Source: Catalinimonas alkaloidigena (GTDB lineage Bacteria; Bacteroidota; Bacteroidia; Cytophagales; Flexibacteraceae). Taken from it: a DNA stretch of 64,000 nucleotides. Below the pieces are notes generated by a model. The model saw nothing but the letters and a program-made list of their open reading frames with translations. It was not told where the DNA came from and searched no databases. The position numbers and the translations under genes are program-made. Numbering within the stretch: the stretch's first letter is position 1; every line of letters starts with the position of its first letter. Shown in pieces: positions 46,949 to 56,551 of this stretch. The stretch is taken from contig NZ_FNFO01000001.1 of NCBI RefSeq assembly GCF_900100765.1, positions 310,001-374,000 on the forward strand, in the 5' to 3' direction.

Positions 46949-47008
46949 GTGTGGTAAGTTGACAAGGCGTGAAATCGTCCGTAGTTTGGAGCAAACAACT
47001 TACCACAC
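46949..47008 (+). promoter_or_regulatory. 13-bp perfect inverted repeat directly before glpK
   Basis: Arm 1 GTGTGGTAAGTTG (46949-46961) and arm 2 CAACTTACCACAC (46996-47008) are perfect complements, 34 bp apart; arm 2 ends 6 bp before the glpK ATG. Between them lie a TTG (46959-46961), 20 bp, and TAGTTTG (46982-46988), which could be a -33/-7 promoter, so the arms would flank it as two operator half-sites. A nested hairpin GTTTG-GAG-CAAAC (46984-46996) shares one base with arm 2, so the two RNA structures would exclude each other if the whole region were transcribed. Confidence 0.6.
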
Positions 47009-47014
47009 CTCCGC

Positions 47015-48502
47015 ATGACCCCATCGTACGTGTTGGCCCTCGATCAGGGCACCACCAGTTCCCGCGCCGTGCTGTTCGATCATCAGGGCCGTCTCTGCCG
47101 CATTGCGCAGCAGGAATTCACCCAACATTACCCAAAACCCGGTTGGGTCGAACACGACGCCAACGAAATCTGGACAACCCAGAAGCAGGTGACCGAACAG
47201 GTGTTGCGCGACCACGGGGTATCGGCCCGCCAGGTCGTCGCCATCGGCATTACGAACCAGCGCGAAACAACCGTCATCTGGGACCGTACAACGGGCGAGC
47301 CCATCGCCAATGCCCTGGTCTGGCAGGATAAACGGACGGCCCCTCTCTGTGAAGAATTGCGCGAACGGGGACTCGAAGATCAGGTGCGGGAAAAAACCGG
47401 CCTCGTGATCGATTCATACTTCTCGGCCACCAAAATCAGGTGGATGCTCGACCATATCGACCGGGCGCGCGAACGTGCCGAGCGGGGCGAGCTGCTGTTC
47501 GGCACCATGGATACGTGGCTGATGTGGAAGGCGACGGGCGGCCAGCGACACGTTACGGACTACACCAACGCGGGACGCACCATGTTGTTCGATATCCGTG
47601 AACTGGCGTGGGACGAAGAACTGCTGCGCGAACTAGACATTCCGGCCGCCATGTTGCCCGACGTGCTGCCGTGTAGCGCCGATTTCGGGACTTGGACCAT
47701 CGACGGCGTAGACATTCCCATTGCGGGGGTCGCGGGCGATCAGCACGCGGCGCTGTTCGGGCAGGCGTGTTTCGAGCCGGGCACGGCCAAAAATACCTAC
47801 GGAACGGGCTGTTTCATGCTGATGAACACCGGCGAAGAACTGTGTTACTCGAAAAACGGTCTGATTTCTACGTTGGCTTGGGGACCGGACGGAAAAGTGA
47901 ACTACGCCCTGGAAGGCAGTATTTTCATTGCCGGGGCGGCGGTGCAATGGCTGCGCGACGGGCTGAAACTGATCCAGTCGGCGAGCGAAACCGAGGCGCT
48001 GGCCCGGCAGGCGGGCGAGGCGCAAGAGGTGTATGTCGTGCCGGCGTTCGTAGGGTTGGGCGCACCCTATTGGGACATGTACGCTCGCGGGGCCATTTTT
48101 GGCCTGACCCGCGATACAGGAGCCCCTGAGTTGGTGCGCGCCACATTGCAGTCGCTGGCGTACCAGACGCGCGACGTGCTGGAAGCCATGCAGGAAGATT
48201 CAGGTCTGACGCTTCAGACCCTGAAAGTGGATGGAGGAGCCGTGGCCAACAATTACCTGATGCAGTTTCAGGCCGATATTCTGGGGGTGGAAGTCGAACG
48301 CCCCGAGGTGATTGAGTCGACGGCGTGGGGCGCCGCCTGTCTGGCAGGAATGCACGTGGGCATCTGGTCGCTTGAGACCATCGCCGAAGTACGTCGGGTG
48401 GAAAAGCGGTTTGCTCCGCACATGGACGACACGGCGCGGGCCAGTTTGTACGCCGGGTGGCAAAAAGCCGTGAAACGTACGCTCGGCTGGCTCCACGAGT
48501 AG
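47015..48502 (+). CDS. glpK: Glycerol kinase
   Basis: A 495-residue FGGY-family kinase that phosphorylates glycerol to sn-glycerol 3-phosphate with ATP. Family signatures seen: [18 protein letters not shown] at the N-terminus, [31 protein letters not shown], the catalytic Asp in [15 protein letters not shown] and the C-terminal [19 protein letters not shown]. Length matches GlpK (about 500). No glpF or glpD is adjacent, so it is a single-gene unit with its own control region (see the inverted repeat). Confidence 0.96.
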   Translation: MTPSYVLALDQGTTSSRAVLFDHQGRLCRIAQQEFTQHYPKPGWVEHDANEIWTTQKQVTEQVLRDHGVSARQVVAIGITNQRETTVIWDRTTGEPIANALVWQDKRTAPLCEELRERGLEDQVREKTGLVIDSYFSATKIRWMLDHIDRARERAERGELLFGTMDTWLMWKATGGQRHVTDYTNAGRTMLFDIRELAWDEELLRELDIPAAMLPDVLPCSADFGTWTIDGVDIPIAGVAGDQHAALFGQACFEPGTAKNTYGTGCFMLMNTGEELCYSKNGLISTLAWGPDGKVNYALEGSIFIAGAAVQWLRDGLKLIQSASETEALARQAGEAQEVYVVPAFVGLGAPYWDMYARGAIFGLTRDTGAPELVRATLQSLAYQTRDVLEAMQEDSGLTLQTLKVDGGAVANNYLMQFQADILGVEVERPEVIESTAWGAACLAGMHVGIWSLETIAEVRRVEKRFAPHMDDTARASLYAGWQKAVKRTLGWLHE

Positions 48503-48507
48503 CCTTT

Positions 48508-49506
48508 CTAGCGCAGGTCCACCACAATGCGGCCGCGCGTTTTGCCCTGTAACATCAGGTCGATGTACCCGTTCAGGTGATCGAGCGAGCACAGGTGTGC
48601 AATCTGCGAAAGATGGTCGATGCGCCAGGTGGTCGCCAGTTTCTGCCAGATTTGCAGCCGGAGCGGCATGGGGCACTCGGCCGACTCGACGCCCAGCAGG
48701 TTGACACCCCGGATGATGAACGGAAAGACCGTTACGGACAGATTCGGAGACCCCACCAGGCCGCAGGTCGCTACGTTTCCGTTGGGGGCACACGCCCGAA
48801 TGGCCGTACCCAGCGTCGACCCTCCCACACTGTCGATGGCTCCGGCCCACCGGCTGCTCAGCATCGGCTTGCGGAGCGGCTCGTCGACCGCTTCCCGCGA
48901 AATAATTTCGGTGGCTCCTAAAGCCTCCAGGTAGGCGTGAAGGTCCTGTTTCCCGGTCGAAGCAATCGGCTGATACCCCGCTTTGGCCAGCAGCGCCACC
49001 GCCGAACTGCCCACGCCTCCGGTCGCTCCCGTAACCAGCACGGGCCCCTGGTCCGGATGCTGGCCATTCTGTTCCATCTTGTGCAGGGCCAGTGCCGCGG
49101 TGAAACCTGCCGTCCCCAGAATCATACTCTCGTAGAGACTCAGGCCTTGCGGGCGCGGCACCACCCAGTCGGCCGGCACGCGGATGTATTGCCCGAAACC
49201 GCCCGGTGTGTTCATGCCCAGGTCGTACGAAGTCACAATCACCTCATCGCCACGTTGGTAGCGTGCGTCGCTGCTCTCTTCCACCACACCGGCCGCGTCG
49301 ATGCCCGGTGTGTGCGGATAATGACGCGTCACCCCCCGGTTTCCGGTTGCCGAAAGCGCGTCCTTGTAGTTGAGCGACGAATAGTGCACACGCACCAGCA
49401 CTTCGCCCGGGGGCAGGTCGTCGAGCGTACATGAGGTGATGGAGCGCTCCACCTGATTTTCGGAGATTTCGTGAACGCGCAGGGCTTTGTAGGTAAACGA
49501 GGGCAT
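48508..49506 (-). CDS. YhdH/YhfP-type quinone oxidoreductase (acrylyl-CoA reductase-like)
   Basis: A 332-residue medium-chain dehydrogenase without structural zinc. The start is MPSFTYKALRVHE, and the NADPH-binding site is VLVTGATGGVGSSAVALLAK (about 150-170). The RGVNLLGVESAECPMPLRLQ stretch is typical of the YhdH/AcuI group, which reduces acrylyl-CoA or quinones. It converges with glpK, leaving 5 bp. Confidence 0.9.
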   Translation of the reverse strand: MPSFTYKALRVHEISENQVERSITSCTLDDLPPGEVLVRVHYSSLNYKDALSATGNRGVTRHYPHTPGIDAAGVVEESSDARYQRGDEVIVTSYDLGMNTPGGFGQYIRVPADWVVPRPQGLSLYESMILGTAGFTAALALHKMEQNGQHPDQGPVLVTGATGGVGSSAVALLAKAGYQPIASTGKQDLHAYLEALGATEIISREAVDEPLRKPMLSSRWAGAIDSVGGSTLGTAIRACAPNGNVATCGLVGSPNLSVTVFPFIIRGVNLLGVESAECPMPLRLQIWQKLATTWRIDHLSQIAHLCSLDHLNGYIDLMLQGKTRGRIVVDLR

Positions 49507-49679
49507 AACGAACAGCTAAAGGTTACGGAAGCGCGCAGTGCAGTGCGGCCGCAGGAAAGCTAGGAAAAATGGAGCAATCGCAGCCAGGAAAGCGCGAAAG
49601 TCTTACACCGATGGGTAGAAAATCCCGCTGGGTTGTATGACAAAAAGCCGTTTTAAATAGCGTAGGAATGGAAAAATGC

Positions 49680-49687
49680 TACCTTTG
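49680..49687 (+). promoter_or_regulatory. Bacteroidota-type -7 box TACCTTTG before the aminotransferase
   Basis: Matches TANNTTTG and lies 95 bp before the ATG at 49783. A poorer T-rich stretch (49651-49654) stands in for the -33 box at non-standard spacing. Confidence 0.4.
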
Positions 49688-49782
49688 GATTTACAGTGCC
49701 AACCGGGCGTCAGACCTACTTTTTGCGAGCGCGGGCCTTATTGTCAGTACCTGGGGCGTATCCCCTACGAAATTATGCTTTC

Positions 49783-50994
49783 ATGAATATTATTTCCATG
49801 ACATCGGGTGAAATCAGCCACCCGGTTCCCGAAGCGGTGTTGCAGGCAGGCCTCGAGGCCATCAACCAAAATCTGGCCTACTACCCGATCGGGGAAGGAA
49901 TTTATTCACTCCGAGAGCAAATCGCACGACACTACCAGGCGACGCAGGCCGACATCATGCCCGAAAACGTACTGATTACGGCCGGTGCACGCCATGCCAT
50001 GTACAGCGTGCTGATGAAACTGCTGTGCCAGACCACCGGCAAAAACGAGGTAATCGTTCCGGCACCGTACTGGTTTTCGCTGCCCGATCTGATCCGCCAG
50101 GCCGGGGGAAAGCTGGTGCCGTTGCCCACCGATCCGGAAGACGATTACCGCATCGATCCCAAGCGGCTGGAGGCGTTGATTACGCCGCAGACACGGCTGT
50201 TTGTGCTGGTAAATCCCTGCAACCCGTCCGGGAAAATTTATTCGGTCGACGAGATTGAAGCGATTGTGGGCGTGCTCGAAAAGCATCCGCACGTGCACAT
50301 TCTGGCCGACGAGATTTACGAATTTATCTGTTTCGAAGGGCACGAGTTTCATGCGCATCAGACGGGGGAAACGGCCTCGTGCGTGGCCCACATCGGCAGT
50401 TGGCAGTCGGTGGCCGATCGGGTCACGACCGTCAGCGGGTTCTCTAAAAGCTTTTCGATGGCGGGCTGGCGTGTGGGCTACATAGTGGCGTCGGAAAGCT
50501 TGATTCAGCGCTACCGCGAGTACCAGGACCTGACCCACGCCGGGGTGCCGATCTATACCCAGAAAGCGGCCGAGGTAGCCTGGCAGGAACGGTACCGCTA
50601 CCTGCCCGACGTGCTGTCGCAACTCGATGAAAAACGACGACAGGGCTTGGCCATTTTCAAAGCCATCGAAGGCATAAAATGTGTTCGCCCGCAGGGGACG
50701 TACTATTTCTTTCCGGATGTGTCGGCGTTCTACGGCAGTCTGGATCATCAGGGAAATCCCATCACCAATTCCGTCGACATGGCGCGGTACCTCTTTACCG
50801 ACGCCCGGGTGCGCGTGCTGCCCGGCGAAATGTTCGGCAACACCAACCACCTGCGCATTTCGTTCGGAATGCCGCGTCCCCAGATGATCGAGGGGTTGCA
50901 ACGGGTAACGGTAAGCTTGCGTAAACTGTCCAAGACGGACCGTCCGTCGCAAGTAACCGTTCCTACCCACAATGCAAACTCTCATGAAGAATAA
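49783..50994 (+). CDS. Class I/II pyridoxal-phosphate aminotransferase
   Basis: A 403-residue PLP aminotransferase of the aspartate-aminotransferase fold. The ATG at 49783 (MNIISMTSGEISHPVPEAVL) begins close to the usual (I)ISL-x-x-GEP block, so the N-terminal arm is short; an in-frame upstream stretch from 49696 does not look like an arm. Key parts are NPCNPSGKIYSVDEIEAI, ILADEIYEFICFEG and the PLP Lys in SGFSKSFSMAGWRVGY; the C-terminal Arg in HLRISFGMPRP binds the substrate carboxylate. It overlaps the next gene by 23 bp. Confidence 0.9.
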   Translation: MNIISMTSGEISHPVPEAVLQAGLEAINQNLAYYPIGEGIYSLREQIARHYQATQADIMPENVLITAGARHAMYSVLMKLLCQTTGKNEVIVPAPYWFSLPDLIRQAGGKLVPLPTDPEDDYRIDPKRLEALITPQTRLFVLVNPCNPSGKIYSVDEIEAIVGVLEKHPHVHILADEIYEFICFEGHEFHAHQTGETASCVAHIGSWQSVADRVTTVSGFSKSFSMAGWRVGYIVASESLIQRYREYQDLTHAGVPIYTQKAAEVAWQERYRYLPDVLSQLDEKRRQGLAIFKAIEGIKCVRPQGTYYFFPDVSAFYGSLDHQGNPITNSVDMARYLFTDARVRVLPGEMFGNTNHLRISFGMPRPQMIEGLQRVTVSLRKLSKTDRPSQVTVPTHNANSHEE

Positions 50995-51877
50995 GATATG
51001 CCTGGTAACAGGCGCGAACTCGGGCATCGGGAAAGTCACCACGCGTGAATTGTACCGGCAAGGTGCTCAGGTGATTATGGTGTGCCGAAACCAGGAAAAA
51101 GCCCTGCAAGTCAAGATGGACCTGGAGGCACAGTACCCCAAAACCGGCGGCAAGCTCGACATCGTGTTGGGTGATTTGTCGCGGCAGGACGAGGTGGTGA
51201 AAATTGCCCGTGACGTGCGGCAGCGTTACCGTCACCTGGATGTGCTGATCAACAACGCCGGGCTGGTGGTACAGGAAAAGCAAATGACCGAAGACGGCAT
51301 CGAGTACACATTTGCCGTAAATCACCTGGCACCGTTTCTGTTGACGTCTTTGTTGCTGGATTTGCTGCGCCAAAGTGACGAGCCGCGCATCATCAACCTC
51401 TCGTCCGAAGCGCACCGCATGGCTCGCTTTCAGGTCAGCCAACTGGCCAATCCGAAGAAGTACAACGTTATGCGGGCTTACGGCAACTCCAAGTTGTGTA
51501 ACATCCTGTTTACGCGCCAGTTGGCCCAACGCCTGCAACCGGAAGGCATCACCGTCAACAGCGTGCATCCCGGGTTTGTCAACTCAAATTTCGGAGCGGG
51601 GTTTTCGGGAATCTACAAAGTGATCATGACGCTGTCGGCTCCCTTCTCCATCTCTTCGGAAGCCGGCGCACAAACCAGTCTGTACCTGGCGACGTCGCCC
51701 AACGTCAAAGGCATTACCGGCAAGTACTTTGTGGAGAAGAAAGTGCGAAAACCTTCGGAGGCCGCGCTAAGCGACTACTACGCCGATCAGCTCTGGCAAC
51801 TTTCTGAGCAACTCACGCAACCCGACGCCAAACTCCGCCACTTAAAGGAACGTGAGGCGCAACCGCTCGCGGAGTAG
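50972..51877 (+). CDS. Short-chain dehydrogenase/reductase (SDR), retinol-dehydrogenase-like
   Basis: A 301-residue NAD(P)-binding oxidoreductase. The cofactor motif TGANSGIG is near residues 14-21, the NNAG motif lies in VLINNAGLVV, a Ser in INLSSEAHRM and the active-site Tyr-x-x-x-Lys in AYGNSKLCNI. The layout fits the WW-oxidoreductase/retinol-dehydrogenase-like group of SDRs. It overlaps the aminotransferase, and a second ATG at 50984 (MKNKICLVTG) is an equally good start. Substrate unknown. Confidence 0.9.
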   Translation: MQTLMKNKICLVTGANSGIGKVTTRELYRQGAQVIMVCRNQEKALQVKMDLEAQYPKTGGKLDIVLGDLSRQDEVVKIARDVRQRYRHLDVLINNAGLVVQEKQMTEDGIEYTFAVNHLAPFLLTSLLLDLLRQSDEPRIINLSSEAHRMARFQVSQLANPKKYNVMRAYGNSKLCNILFTRQLAQRLQPEGITVNSVHPGFVNSNFGAGFSGIYKVIMTLSAPFSISSEAGAQTSLYLATSPNVKGITGKYFVEKKVRKPSEAALSDYYADQLWQLSEQLTQPDAKLRHLKEREAQPLAE

Positions 51878-51977
51878 CAAACTTCCGAACGCGAGGACAC
51901 GTATGTCCAAAAGAGGGGAGCGGTGGACGCGATGTCGTGGCTTCTCCCTCATTTTACTCACGCTAGACCCTGAACCG

Positions 51978-52355
51978 ATGAGAATTCAGCGAAACCCTGT
52001 ATATAAACCGACCCTGCCGCCTTTCATGATCCGCAAACCGATCTGGTACCTGGGAGAGAAGGAAAATGAAGCGAAAAACGAGTGGTACGAAGACAACCGC
52101 GACGAAAAAGGCGAAACGGTAAAGCCGGACGATACGGCCGAGGAAATTAACCGGAAAACGGGCAATAAGCCCAAAAACGACGTGTACCGGAAGTCGGACC
52201 GAGCCGAATCGAGCGATGCCGATGAGCCTTACGAGACCAACAAGGATCTTGAGCCCTACGAAACCGACGACTCCAGCAAAGCCGCGCGCAAAGACGAAAC
52301 GGAGCCGGATAAAAAGCCTGCGGGGTTGAAATACCGGTCGAAAGATATGCACTGA
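51978..52355 (+). CDS. Small highly charged hypothetical protein
   Basis: A 125-residue protein starting at ATG 51978 (MRIQRNPVYKPTLPPFM). After a short basic and hydrophobic start it is almost all Asp, Glu, Lys, Arg, Asn and Ser, with YETNKDLEPYETDDSSKAAR in the middle and almost no hydrophobic residues, so it is likely disordered. No family recognised. A strong terminator just downstream (52389) supports real transcription of the region. Confidence 0.55.
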   Translation: MRIQRNPVYKPTLPPFMIRKPIWYLGEKENEAKNEWYEDNRDEKGETVKPDDTAEEINRKTGNKPKNDVYRKSDRAESSDADEPYETNKDLEPYETDDSSKAARKDETEPDKKPAGLKYRSKDMH

Positions 52356-52388
52356 GTGCGACCCGCTATGTCGCTGGTCCATTTTTAG

Positions 52389-52426
52389 AAGCTCCCTGCC
52401 CCACGAAGGGACGGGGAGCTTTCTTG
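52389..52426 (+). terminator. Intrinsic terminator
   Basis: AAGCTCCC (52389-52396) pairs with GGGAGCTT (52414-52421), and inner CCCC/GGG bases may extend the stem; T-rich downstream (TTTCTTG). Confidence 0.75.
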
Positions 52427-52447
52427 TGAATTGCTCCCTCATCGCCT

Positions 52448-53488
52448 ATGCTTCGTTTTTCCTCTTTTCTCCGCTGCCTTGCGTTCGCCACGACGGCCGT
52501 GTTTTGCACGAGCGGCTGGCTACACGCCCAGGACTACCGCACCAGAAGCCGTTCGAAAACGCCCCGGGAGGCCAAACAAGCCGCCGAAGCCGCTATGCCT
52601 GTGGGGCAGGACTATCTGAAAGGGCGTTACCTGACCGTAGGGTTGCAGTTGGGTGCGGTGCAGTACCGTGGCGATCTGGCTCCCCGCTTGTTTGCGTCCG
52701 CAAAAAAGCCCTTGTGGGGCAGCACGTCAGGCCTGCAGGTGACCAAACGGGTCCATCCCTATGTCACTCTTCGGGCCGATCTGAGTTGGGCACGTCTGCG
52801 TGGTGACGATTATTTCAAAGCCAATCCGTTCGATGCGGAGGAGCGGCGACGGTACCTGCGCAACGCCAATTTCAGAAATTCCCTGAAAGAACTTGCGGTA
52901 ACCGCCGCGATCGACGTACTCCCGGTCGACGATTGGCTGATGCGCCCGCTGCTGATGCCTTATGCACTGATCGGGGTAGGCGTGTTTCACCACAACCCGC
53001 GGGTTTGGCTGGACGGCGAGTGGGTAAACGCTGCACCGCTCGGAACCGAAGGGCAACACGCCGACAATGCTGCGGAGAAGGGATACCCCACGCCCTACAA
53101 GCGGGTGCAGGTGTCCGTGCCGTTAGGCCTCGGCGTGCGCTATCGACTGACTCCGCAATTGGAACTGAGTGGCGAGGCTACCTATCGTTTTACCACGACG
53201 GATTATCTGGACGACGTAAGCGGCACGTTTGCCGATCCGCGGGATTTGTCGCCGGAAGCGCGGCGGCTGGTCAATCGGTCGGCGGCGCGTTCGGCGAGCG
53301 GTGCAAGCCGGGGACTGGCGACGCTGTTGGGCAACGACCAGCAGATCCAACAGATGACTCTCGACGGAGAAACGTACGACTACGTGCCCACTTTTTTTCA
53401 GCGCGGCAATGCGCGTGGCACCACTTCGGGCAACGATGGGTACGTCGCGTTTCTGATTCGGCTGAGTTACGTTCTCTTTTCTGACTGA
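52448..53488 (+). CDS. Outer-membrane beta-barrel protein (DUF6089-like)
   Basis: A 346-residue exported protein. The signal peptide ends GWLHAQ (about 1-27). The mature part starts with a basic linker, then alternating strands: YLTVGLQLGAVQYRGDLAPR (about 65-84), VTLRADLSWARLRGDDYF and PYALIGVGVFHHNPRVWLDG, ending YVAFLIRLSYVLFSD with a C-terminal aromatic pattern of barrels. The layout fits the DUF6089 family of Bacteroidota barrels. It converges with the YheT-type gene, with stops 2 bp apart. Confidence 0.82.
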   Translation: MLRFSSFLRCLAFATTAVFCTSGWLHAQDYRTRSRSKTPREAKQAAEAAMPVGQDYLKGRYLTVGLQLGAVQYRGDLAPRLFASAKKPLWGSTSGLQVTKRVHPYVTLRADLSWARLRGDDYFKANPFDAEERRRYLRNANFRNSLKELAVTAAIDVLPVDDWLMRPLLMPYALIGVGVFHHNPRVWLDGEWVNAAPLGTEGQHADNAAEKGYPTPYKRVQVSVPLGLGVRYRLTPQLELSGEATYRFTTTDYLDDVSGTFADPRDLSPEARRLVNRSAARSASGASRGLATLLGNDQQIQQMTLDGETYDYVPTFFQRGNARGTTSGNDGYVAFLIRLSYVLFSD

Positions 53489-53490
53489 TG

Positions 53491-54498
53491 CTAGACCCAG
53501 GCCGCCTGGGCGGGCTGCGCGACGTGCGTTTCCAGAAACTGAAGTGCGCGTTGCTCGGACCAGTAGTTGCCCTGGAGGTGATCCAGGCAAAAGCCGCAGT
53601 GCCCCCCGGTATTGGGAATTTCTAAAAAGACGTACGGGTGATTTTTGGCTTCTTCGGTGGGGTAGCACTCCAACGAAAGGAACGGGTCGTTTTTGGCGTT
53701 GACGATGAGGGTCGGGATGCGAATGCCACCCAGATAATGCCGCGAGCTGCACTTTTGGTAATAGTCGCGGGCACTCCGGAAGCCGTGAAGCGGTGCCGTG
53801 TATTTGTCGTCGAACTCCTCCAGCGTACGGATGTCGCGCAGGTGCGTCGGACTGAGCTTGCCGGGCTGCTGCTGCGATTTGTTGTCGATCTTCTGGCGCA
53901 GGCTGGACAAAAAGCGCGACATGTACACGTAATTGTCGCGGCGCGCAATTTGCCGGGCGCTGGCCCCCAGATCACAGGGTACGGAAAAGACCATCGCGCG
54001 TTCTACGGCGGTCGGCAGATGGTCGCCGCGTTCGCCGACGTACTTCAACACCAGATTTCCCCCCAGACTGAACCCCACCAGCACGACACGTTCGTAAGCA
54101 TTCTCCGTTAGAGCATGTTGCACCACGTGGTCCAGGTCGTGCGTGGCCCCGCTGTGGTAAAAACAGGGGAGGTGGTTCATCTCCTCACTGCAACTGCGGA
54201 AATTCCACGCCAGTGCGTCCCAACCCTGTTGGTTAAAAGCCCGCACCATGCCCAGCATGTAGGGCCGGGTCGAGTTGCCTTCCAGGCCGTGGCACAAAAT
54301 GGCCAGCGATCGGGCGCGTTTGCCGGGCGTCGCCAGCGACCAGTCCAGGTCCAGAAAATCCTGGTCGGGCGTGGTGATGCGTTCGCGCTCGTACTGCACG
54401 TCCGCTACCCGCCGAAACAGGGCCGGCAGAATCGTCTGAAGGTGACCGTTAAAAAGAAAAGCTGGTGAACGATAGTCGGAGAGAGAAACAATCGGCAT
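53491..54498 (-). CDS. YheT-type alpha/beta hydrolase
   Basis: A 335-residue hydrolase of the YheT/EMB8 group. The family start is seen in FLFNGHLQTILPALFRRVAD. The nucleophile Ser is in VVLVGFSLGGNLVLKYVGE (about 140-158), and an acidic residue lies in LIVNAKNDPFLSLECY. The catalytic His is in NTGGHCGFCLDHLQGNYW. The substrate is unknown; related proteins are lipases/esterases. Confidence 0.9.
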   Translation of the reverse strand: MPIVSLSDYRSPAFLFNGHLQTILPALFRRVADVQYERERITTPDQDFLDLDWSLATPGKRARSLAILCHGLEGNSTRPYMLGMVRAFNQQGWDALAWNFRSCSEEMNHLPCFYHSGATHDLDHVVQHALTENAYERVVLVGFSLGGNLVLKYVGERGDHLPTAVERAMVFSVPCDLGASARQIARRDNYVYMSRFLSSLRQKIDNKSQQQPGKLSPTHLRDIRTLEEFDDKYTAPLHGFRSARDYYQKCSSRHYLGGIRIPTLIVNAKNDPFLSLECYPTEEAKNHPYVFLEIPNTGGHCGFCLDHLQGNYWSEQRALQFLETHVAQPAQAAWV

Positions 54499-54702
54499 AC
54501 ATTACCCTTTTTTCGGGCGCTTGAGTTCAAGTCCGGTGAACATCAATGTTAGAAGCTATGTTACAATTTTGTCTTTAATCAACTAAAAAATCTTTACGAA
54601 ATGAAATTCTTTATAGGATTTCGAAAAGAACGGCGCTGAGAAGGAGCGCATTACTGGCGCCGCCCGGCAGATTTCGGCTGCGGTGCCTTTCCCACATTTG
54701 CG

Positions 54703-54710
54703 TAATTTTG
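54703..54710 (+). promoter_or_regulatory. Possible -7 box TAATTTTG upstream of ffh
   Basis: Fits TANNTTTG, 59 bp before the ffh ATG. No matching -33 box at standard spacing is clear. The rest of the 271-bp gap 54499-54769 shows no gene or RNA that I recognise. Confidence 0.35.
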
Positions 54711-54769
54711 TACGTAGACCTTGTCTACAGAGACCCGAATCAGATCCTATTTCCGGAAATTGAAAGCGT

Positions 54770-56098
54770 ATGTTTGATAGCCTTAGTACGAAACTGGATT
54801 ATGCCATTAAATCGCTGAAGGGCGAAGGCAAAATCACCGAGATTAACGTTGCCACGACCGTAAAGGAAATCCGCCGCGCGCTGGTGGATGCGGACGTAAA
54901 CTATAAGGTGGCCAAATCGGTCACCGACAAAATCAAAGACGAAGCCCTGGGGCAGGATGTGCTGATCGCGGTCAAGCCGGGACAGCTGATGGTCAAGATC
55001 GTAGCCGACGAACTCACCAACCTGATGGGCGGCACCAAAGTCGACATCAACCTGACAGGCGAGCCCGCCGTGGTGTTGGTGGCAGGGTTGCAGGGATCGG
55101 GGAAGACCACTTTCTCCGGCAAGCTGGGCTACCTGCTGAAAAAACAAAACCGCAACGTGCTGTTGGTGGCGTGCGACATTTACCGTCCGGCAGCCATCGA
55201 TCAGCTCAAAGTTCTGGGCGAACAGGCGGGCGTTGAAGTGTATGCCGAACCGGAGAACCGGAACGCCGTTGAGATTGCGCGCAATGCCATCGCGTACGCC
55301 AAAGAACAGCGCAAGAAGGTAGTTATTGTCGATACGGCCGGGCGTCTGGCCATCGATGAGCAGATGATGCGCGAAATTGCCGAGGTGAAAAAAGCCATCC
55401 AGCCGACCGAGACGCTGTTTGTTGTCGACTCCATGACCGGGCAGGACGCCGTCAATACGGCGAAAGCCTTTAACGAGCGCCTGAACTTCGACGGCGTTGT
55501 GCTCACCAAACTCGACGGTGACTCGCGTGGTGGGGCGGCCCTTTCGATTCGGACGGTGGTGGAGAAACCGATCAAGTACATCGGGACGGGCGAAAAGCTC
55601 GACGCCATCGACGTGTTCCACCCCGACCGGATGGCGCAGCGGATTCTGGGCATGGGCGACGTTATCTCGCTGGTAGAACGCGCGCAACAAAACTTCGACG
55701 AAGAAGAGGCCCGTCGCCTGCAAAAGAAGATCCGGAAGAACCAGTTTGACTTCAACGATTTCTTGTCGCAACTGGAGCAGATCAAAAAAATGGGTTCGCT
55801 AAAAGACCTGGTCGGCATGATTCCCGGTGTAGGAAAAATGGTGAAAGACATGGACATCAGCGACGATGCCTTCAAGCCCATCGAAGCGATCATCCGGTCC
55901 ATGACTCCCTACGAACGGGCCAATCCAGTCGTACTGAACGGCAGCCGGCGTCGACGGATCGCCGACGGGAGCGGCACGTCGATTCAGGAGGTAAACAACC
56001 TTCTGAAGCAGTTTGAAGAGATGCGTAAGATGATGAAGGCCATGAACAACATGGGCGGCAAAGGCGGAATGCCCGTGCCCAATGCCATGCGCCGGTAA
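54770..56098 (+). CDS. ffh: Signal recognition particle GTPase Ffh
   Basis: A 442-residue SRP GTPase that binds signal peptides and 4.5S RNA and docks with FtsY. The N domain is residues 1-90. The G domain has GLQGSGKTTFSGKLGYLLKK (P-loop, about 105-124), the DTAGRLAIDE box and TKLDGDSRGGAALS. The M domain (about 300-442) has the signal GMIPGVGKMVKDMDIS and ends in Met/Gly-rich MNNMGGKGGMPVPNAMRR. The start at 54770 fits the family. Confidence 0.97.
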   Translation: MFDSLSTKLDYAIKSLKGEGKITEINVATTVKEIRRALVDADVNYKVAKSVTDKIKDEALGQDVLIAVKPGQLMVKIVADELTNLMGGTKVDINLTGEPAVVLVAGLQGSGKTTFSGKLGYLLKKQNRNVLLVACDIYRPAAIDQLKVLGEQAGVEVYAEPENRNAVEIARNAIAYAKEQRKKVVIVDTAGRLAIDEQMMREIAEVKKAIQPTETLFVVDSMTGQDAVNTAKAFNERLNFDGVVLTKLDGDSRGGAALSIRTVVEKPIKYIGTGEKLDAIDVFHPDRMAQRILGMGDVISLVERAQQNFDEEEARRLQKKIRKNQFDFNDFLSQLEQIKKMGSLKDLVGMIPGVGKMVKDMDISDDAFKPIEAIIRSMTPYERANPVVLNGSRRRRIADGSGTSIQEVNNLLKQFEEMRKMMKAMNNMGGKGGMPVPNAMRR

Positions 56099-56126
56099 GA
56101 TCGAGTTTTTAGTGTTGCTAGAACAG

Positions 56127-56151
56127 AAAGGCCCCTTGCGGGCCTTTTTTT
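56127..56151 (+). terminator. Intrinsic terminator of ffh
   Basis: AAAGGCCC-CTTGC-GGGCCTTT with a T-run to 56151, a perfect 8-bp stem with a 5-base loop 28 bp after the stop codon. Confidence 0.95.
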
Positions 56152-56551
56152 ATGGCGTCGTGTAAAGGAGGCAGAAAAATTATTTATGTAATATTTTTAG
56201 AAAAATTTGATAATTGCCTCGCTCTTGTAGTATATTTGATGTTGAGATGCAACTACAAGAAACTTTCCCAACCCTGCTTCTTGAAATCGTGCCAAAAAAG
56301 TTATATTTTTTCGCACGATTTAGTAATATTTTATAACATTGTATATTAATAACAATTTATATAAGATTAGCCACCCTTTTTGCATAGAGTCACGTTACCA
56401 TACGTTGTGATTCCGTTTAGGGCCTTCTGGCGCATTCTGATATTTAGTTTCGGTCGATTTCGGGCACTGATCAGCCTTCTGTCAAGGACTGTCTCATGCG
56501 TTCCATAAACTTCTGTGTCCTTCATGTCTAACCCATCAATCATCACAGCCG
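56152..56551. other. AT-rich 400-bp gap upstream of the AP2-domain gene
   Basis: Strongly AT-rich (56160-56390), unlike the genes on both sides; no TANNTTTG promoter is clear. A short frame of 20 codons (ATG at 56524, MSNPSIITADDLQIEIEKLR, TAA at 56584) overlaps the AP2 gene start in another frame. It could be a leader peptide or the remains of a longer N-terminus. Confidence 0.5.

Noticed and set aside
54499-54769. Search for a 4.5S/SRP RNA gene next to ffh
   Set aside because: No GGAA-tetraloop hairpin with the conserved SRP core was found in the gap.
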